Assembly (NCBI GenBank): GCA_037044955.1
Contig: JBAOHX010000004.1
Span: 372,001-436,000, forward strand
From: JAJXWB01 sp037044955
GTDB taxonomy: Bacteria; Pseudomonadota; Alphaproteobacteria; Rhizobiales; Beijerinckiaceae
DNA: 64,000 bases
Reading direction: 5' to 3'
A program made the position numbers and the translations under genes. Below the pieces are notes generated by a model that did no database searches, was not told the DNA's origin, and saw only the letters and a list, made by a program, of their open reading frames with translations. Below, piece by piece: positions 59,845-64,000 of the stretch. The first letter of the stretch is position 1. Each line of letters opens with the position of its first letter.

Positions 59845-60177
59845 TCAGTGCTGCCGGCCGGGCTTCAGGCGATAGTCGCCCTTGTCGGTGCGCGTGAAAA
59901 TCTCGTCGACCTGCGGATGGCGCACCGGCTCGCCGGAATTGTCCGGCAGCAGGTTCTGCTCCGAGACATAGGCGACATATTCGGTTTCCGCATTTTCCGC
60001 GAACAGGTGATAGAACGGCTGGTCCTTGCGCGGCCGGACTTCCTCGGGGATGGCGAGCCACCATTCCTCGGTGTTGGCAAAGACAGGATCGACGTCGTAG
60101 ATGACGCCGCGAAACGGGTAGCGGCGGTGCTTGACCACCTGGCCGATCCCGAATTTCGCTGTCCGCTCGCTGCCCAT
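59845..60177 (-). CDS. hspQ: Heat shock protein HspQ
   Basis: The 110-residue protein matches HspQ (YccV): KFGIGQVVKHRRYPFRGVIYDVDPVF, then EEWW and PFYHLFAENAETEYVAYVSEQNLLPD. In enterics it is a Lon-specificity factor and binds hemimethylated DNA. A possible promoter reads TTGACA on the minus strand at 60245-60240, with a poor -10 17 bases on. It is a single gene. Confidence 0.92.
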   Translation of the reverse strand: MGSERTAKFGIGQVVKHRRYPFRGVIYDVDPVFANTEEWWLAIPEEVRPRKDQPFYHLFAENAETEYVAYVSEQNLLPDNSGEPVRHPQVDEIFTRTDKGDYRLKPGRQH

Positions 60178-60282
60178 GATACGCAGGCCTGCCTCTCGAC
60201 GCCGATGACCGCGGTTGAGCTAGTGCTGCTGTATCGTCGTGTCAAATCTGAGGCGCGGACCGGCTCGTGGTCCCGGGCGCCT

Positions 60283-61323
60283 TCAGAATCCGTACAGCGC
60301 CTTGTACTCGGCGTCCTTGCCGGCGACCTGCCGGGCGAGGTCGACGATGACCTTGGCCTGTTTCCAGGTGGCGTCGTCCTGCATCTTGCCGTCGATCATC
60401 ACCACGCCCGAACCGTCCGGCATGGCTTCGAGAATGCGCTTGGCGAAGGCCACTTCCTTCGCGTCCGGCGAAAACACGCGCTTGGCGATGGCCACCTGCG
60501 AGGGATGCAGCGACCAGGCGCCGGCGCAGCCCATGAGGAAGGCGTTGCGGAACTGCACCTCGCAGGCCGCCTCATCCGCAATGTCGCCGAAGGGCCCGTA
60601 GAAGCTCTTGATGCCGGCCGACTGGCAGGCGTCGACCATCTTGGCGATCGTGTAGTGCCAGAGGTCCTGCTGCACGCTCACGCGGGGCGCGTCGCCGGCC
60701 GGATCGGAAATGACCTTGTATTCGGGGTGGCCGCCGCCGACGCGCGTCGTCTTCATCGCGCGCGAGGCGGCGAGGTCCGCCGGCCCGAGGCTCATGCCGT
60801 GCATGCGCGGCGAGGCCAGCGCGATTTGCTCGACGTTCTTCACGCCTTCCGCCGTCTCGAGGATGGCGTGGATCAGGATCGGCTTCGTCACGTTGTGGCG
60901 CGCTTCGAGCTGCGCCAGCAACTGGTCGAGATAATGGATGTCCCAGGGACCCTCGACCTTCGGCAACATGACCACGTCGAGCTTATCGCCGATCGCCGCG
61001 ACGATTTCGGAAATGTCGTCCAGCGCCCAGGGCGAGTTCAGGCAATTGACGCGCGTCCACAGCCCGGTGTCGCCGAAGTCGAACTTCTGGCCCATCTCGA
61101 TGAAGCCCTTGCGCGCCGCTTCCTTGGCGTCGGCCGGAATCGCGTCCTCGAGATTGCCGAGGATCACATCGACGGTCTTGGCCATGTCGCCGGCCTTGGC
61201 GCGGACCTTTTCGAGATGCGCCGGCACGAAATGGATCATGCGCTCCACGCGCACGGGCAGGTCGCGATAGGGCTGCGGCGCCCCGATGGCGAGCGGCTCG
61301 TAGAACTTGCGCGGGGTCTTCAT
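60283..61323 (-). CDS. mcl: Malyl-CoA / beta-methylmalyl-CoA lyase (Chloroflexus Mcl type)
   Basis: The 346-residue enzyme belongs to the CitE-like lyases and reads almost block for block like Mcl of the 3-hydroxypropionate bicycle: FYEPLAIGAPQPYRDLPVR, LGNLEDAIPADAKEAARKG, LPKVEGPWDIHYLDQLLA, MHGMSLGPADLAASRAMK and MPDGSGVVMIDGKMQDDATW. It splits malyl-CoA to glyoxylate and acetyl-CoA, or beta-methylmalyl-CoA to glyoxylate and propionyl-CoA. ATG 61323 has GGAG 6-9 bases upstream; 61335 is an alternative. It is third in an operon with a hydratase-fold protein and a flavin monooxygenase. Confidence 0.9.
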   Translation of the reverse strand: MKTPRKFYEPLAIGAPQPYRDLPVRVERMIHFVPAHLEKVRAKAGDMAKTVDVILGNLEDAIPADAKEAARKGFIEMGQKFDFGDTGLWTRVNCLNSPWALDDISEIVAAIGDKLDVVMLPKVEGPWDIHYLDQLLAQLEARHNVTKPILIHAILETAEGVKNVEQIALASPRMHGMSLGPADLAASRAMKTTRVGGGHPEYKVISDPAGDAPRVSVQQDLWHYTIAKMVDACQSAGIKSFYGPFGDIADEAACEVQFRNAFLMGCAGAWSLHPSQVAIAKRVFSPDAKEVAFAKRILEAMPDGSGVVMIDGKMQDDATWKQAKVIVDLARQVAGKDAEYKALYGF

Positions 61324-61389
61324 CTGCGGCTCCATATGTTGCGCCGCGAAATTAGCCGAAAACGCCCGCAAGGCAACAGGCCGCAGGGC

Positions 61390-62178
61390 CTATTTCGGGA
61401 ACCGCGCCGTGACCACGCCGATTTCGCCGAGATCGCCGGTGACGACGTCGCCCGGCTCGATTTCCAGCGGGATGACGCAGGTGCCGGTCGTTACCGTCTG
61501 GCCGGCGGCCAGCGTCACGCCGATGCCGGAAAGCTCGTTGGCGAGCCAGGCGAGCGCGACGCGGGGATCGCCGAGGCAGTTGGAGCCGATCCCGTCGCGC
61601 TCGTAGCGGCCCTCGACAATGCCGCGCACGGGATGGGCGGCAAGGTCGATCGAACGCCAGTCGGCCGTCGTCGCATGGCCGCAGACGAAATAATGCGCGC
61701 AGGCGTTGTCGGCGATCAGTTGCGGTCCGCCGGCGGTGACGAAATCCGTGTAGCGCGAGTCCGGTATCTCGATGCCGACATGCAGCGAGCCGACGGCGGC
61801 GAGCACCTCGTCCACCGAATACTCCTTTTCACGCGGCGTCAGGTCGCGCGAGAAACGGAAGGCGAACTCGACTTCCGCGACCTTCATGCGATTGGCGCCC
61901 GCCGGCACGGTCGCGCCGGGCGCCAGAACGCGCTCGGCGAAGATGCGCCCTGCGAGCGGCCCGTCGACGCCGATATGCGCCTGGCCCGCCTTGCTCGTCG
62001 CCGCGATCTTCCAGCCCCACAAGGGCGTCTTGAAACGCTTCTCGAGCAGCGCCTGCACGGCATAACCCTCCGCGCGCGATTGCGGGCGAATGGCGTCGGG
62101 CAGGGCGTCGATGACCTCGCCCTTCATCCAGGTTTCGTAGAGCAGGTCGCTCGCCTGCTGGCGTGACGTGGCGTCCAT
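61390..62178 (-). CDS. 2-keto-4-pentenoate hydratase / fumarylacetoacetase-fold protein
   Basis: The 262-residue protein has the hydratase pattern: GYAVQALLEKRFKTPLWGWKIAATSKAG, FRFSRDLTPREKEYSVDEV with metal-ligand acidic residues (AEVEFAF), and VTLAAGQTVTTGTCV at the C-terminus. Enzymes of this fold add water to 2-hydroxydienoates or split or decarboxylate 2-keto acids. Its ATG overlaps the monooxygenase stop by one base (TGATG), and mcl follows 66 bases on. A chain from a ketone to a keto acid to a lyase is suggested, but not proven. Confidence 0.87.
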   Translation of the reverse strand: MDATSRQQASDLLYETWMKGEVIDALPDAIRPQSRAEGYAVQALLEKRFKTPLWGWKIAATSKAGQAHIGVDGPLAGRIFAERVLAPGATVPAGANRMKVAEVEFAFRFSRDLTPREKEYSVDEVLAAVGSLHVGIEIPDSRYTDFVTAGGPQLIADNACAHYFVCGHATTADWRSIDLAAHPVRGIVEGRYERDGIGSNCLGDPRVALAWLANELSGIGVTLAAGQTVTTGTCVIPLEIEPGDVVTGDLGEIGVVTARFPK

Positions 62179-63990
62179 CAGCGCGACACATCCAGCCCGC
62201 GCATCGTCCCTTCCGCGCGCCAGCCTTCCAGCAGGCGGACGAAGGCGTTGGGGCCTTTCAGATACGAGCCGTTCCTCGCGGTGACGGCGTTTGGCTTGCC
62301 TTCGTTGTTGTAATAGCCCGGCGTGCATTCCTTGAGAAAAGGCGCGCGGAATTCGCTCATGCGCACGATGCCCTTCACCCAGCTCGCTTCTGCTTCGGCC
62401 TCGGGTTCGAGCGTGCGAAAATCGTTCTTCAGCGCCTCGCTGGCGACGAAGGCTATGTGCTTGGCGGTCTCGGCCAGCATGTGCTGGAAGTTCGCGCTAT
62501 AGCCGCCCTGCGCCGTCTGGATCAGGAACATGTTGGGGAAGCCGCGCGAAAAAACGCCGTGCAGCGTTTCCGCGCCGTTCTCGAACTTCTTGGTCAGCGT
62601 CAGCCCGTCGCGCCCGGCGATCGTCATGCCGAGACGGCGCGAATAATCCGTTCCGACCTCGAAGCCCGTGGAATAGATGAGGCAATCGAGCTTGTACTCC
62701 TTGCCCGCCACCACGACGCCATGTTCGGTGATGCGCTCGACGCCCTTGCCCTGGGTGTCGACCAGATGGACGCTCGGCCGGTTGAACGTCTGCAGATATT
62801 GATCGTGGAAGCAGGGGCGCTTGCAGAACTGGTCGTACCACGGCTTCAGCGCGTCGGCGGTGGCCTTGTCCTGCACGATCTGGTCGACGCGCGCGCGCAC
62901 CCGCTCCATTTTTTGATAGTCGGCGATCTGCATCAGCGCTTGCGGGTCCTCGACCTTCTCGCCGGCGCGCTCCTTGCGCCGCGCCAGCAGCAGGATGTTG
63001 CCGATGAGATCGGTCCAGCCGTCGTTGACCATGTCCTCGTCGAATTCCTCGCCGGAGACGACGGCGGAGAAATTGTCGATGCGCGCCTTCTGCCAGCCGG
63101 GCTTCAGCGATTGCGCCCATTCGGGGTCGGTAGGCCGGTCGTTGCGCACGTCGACAGACGAAGGGGTGCGCTGGAAGACGAAAAGCTCCTTCGCGCTTGC
63201 GCCGAGATGCGGCACGCATTGCACCGCAGTCGCGCCCGTGCCGATGATGCCGACGACCTTGTCCTTCAGGCCCGTCATGCCGCCTGAGGAATCGCCGCCC
63301 GTATAGGCATAGTCCCAGCGGCTCGTGTGAAAGCTGTGGCCCTTGAAGCTGTCGACGCCGGGAATGCCCGGCAGTTTCGGCCGATGCAGCAGGCCGCCCG
63401 CGACGACGATGAACTTCGCCCGCAACGTGTCGCCGCGATTGGTCCTCACGATCCAGCGCGCGGACGCCTCGTCCCAGCGCGCGTCCTTGGCTTCCGTCTG
63501 GAACAGCGCCTTTTCGTAGAGCCTGAAGTGCCGGCCGATGCGGCGCGAATGCTCGAACAGTTCCGGCGCACGCGCATATTTGGCGACCGGCATGTAGCCG
63601 GTCTCCTCCAGCAGCGGCATGTAGATGTAGCTCTCGGTGTCGCAGGCCGCGCCCGGGTAGCGGTTCCAGTACCAGGTGCCGCCGAAATCCGCGCCCTTCT
63701 CGACGATGAGAAAATCGTCGACGCCCTTTTCGCGCAACCGCGCGCCGGTCAGCAGCCCGGAGAAGCCGCCGCCGAACACGACGATGTCAGTGTCTTTCGT
63801 CGATCGGCTCGCGCGAAAAATCCGTCGGCGCGAACGGGTCTTCGAGATAGCGGGCGTAGTCGCCTGATATTTCGACATATTGCGCATTGCCGTCTGCGCG
63901 CAGGCGGCGGTCGCGCTCTTCGCGATATTTGCTGCGCAGCGTCTCGGGATCGAAACCGAGTTCGGCTGCCTTGTCCGCCGCGATTGCCAT
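62178..63990 (-). CDS. Flavin-containing (Baeyer-Villiger type) monooxygenase, one frameshift
   Basis: After removing one A near 63792 the product is about 603 residues. It shows the FAD motif DIVVFGGGFSGLLTGARLRE, the fingerprint FKGHSFHTSRWDY (FxGxxxHxxxW[PD]), an NADPH motif KVVGIIGTGATAVQCVP, and GGTWYWNRYPGAACDTES, all typical of Baeyer-Villiger enzymes that insert oxygen next to a carbonyl. The 60-residue N-terminal extension (GFDPETLRSKYREERDRR) is also seen in long BVMOs. ATG 63990 follows GGAAG. It heads the operon with the hydratase-fold gene and mcl. Substrate is unknown. Confidence 0.87.
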
Positions 63991-64000
63991 GAGCGCTTCC

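Overview
The window is high-GC DNA that reads like a chromosomal segment of an alphaproteobacterium of the Hyphomicrobiales (Rhizobiales) type. Supporting signs are the class II DAHP synthase, DUF2865 and IalB-type secreted proteins, a 49-residue aa3-oxidase subunit IV, a small-type phosphatidylserine decarboxylase, a Chloroflexus-type malyl-CoA lyase, and intergenic palindromic repeats of the 'CGTCATTGCGAG' style. I cannot name a genus. I saw no tRNA, rRNA, IS element, prophage or CRISPR array.

Layout. 1-8.7 kb: end of DAHP synthase, a Phd/VapC-type toxin-antitoxin pair with a perfect operator palindrome, a DODA dioxygenase, a GNAT enzyme, cytochrome b561, gltX, a thioesterase, and DUF2865, CreA and small secreted proteins. 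8.9-18.1 kb: cysS, a GNAT gene coupled to cimA, a LOG protein, DUF2147, an Atm1-type ABC exporter, psd, and ccoG with a FixK-like box. 18.2-25.1 kb: a FeeM/AHL-synthase-like acyltransferase, an AT-hook protein, a CoA-transferase, a broken LysR gene, an SGNH hydrolase with VCBS repeats, and a secreted protein made almost entirely of 14-residue PEG repeats. 25.5-32.2 kb: an amino-acid ABC ATPase, HAD phosphatase, GST, YjbQ, LysE, a second LOG protein and nadE. 32.3-36.5 kb: a coxG-S-L-M set whose large subunit has the form II active-site motif. 36.7-43.2 kb: a LuxR response regulator facing a FIST hybrid kinase, then cueR-copA with a textbook CueR promoter. 43.3-55.8 kb: a secreted protein, opgG-opgH for glucans, glmU and glmS, a COX subunit IV, a patatin, a GT87-like membrane protein and a DsbA/FrnE protein. 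55.9-64 kb: a solute-binding protein coupled to a degenerate AMP-binding protein, ialB, hspQ, and a flavin monooxygenase-hydratase-malyl-CoA lyase operon.

Thirteen genes carry about 33 single-base frameshifts by my reading: roughly 28 insertions and 5 deletions. About 30 of them lie between 21.4 and 41.9 kb. They hit essential genes (nadE, glmS) while the protein sequence is otherwise intact, so sequence error is the likeliest cause. I give these genes as full-length loci and state where the frame breaks.

Functionally the segment combines cell-envelope work (glmU/glmS, opgGH, psd, ialB), copper handling and oxidase assembly (cueR-copA, ccoG, COX IV), molybdenum hydroxylase chemistry (cox set), and acyl-CoA/organic-acid metabolism (CoA-transferase, malyl-CoA lyase operon, citramalate synthase).
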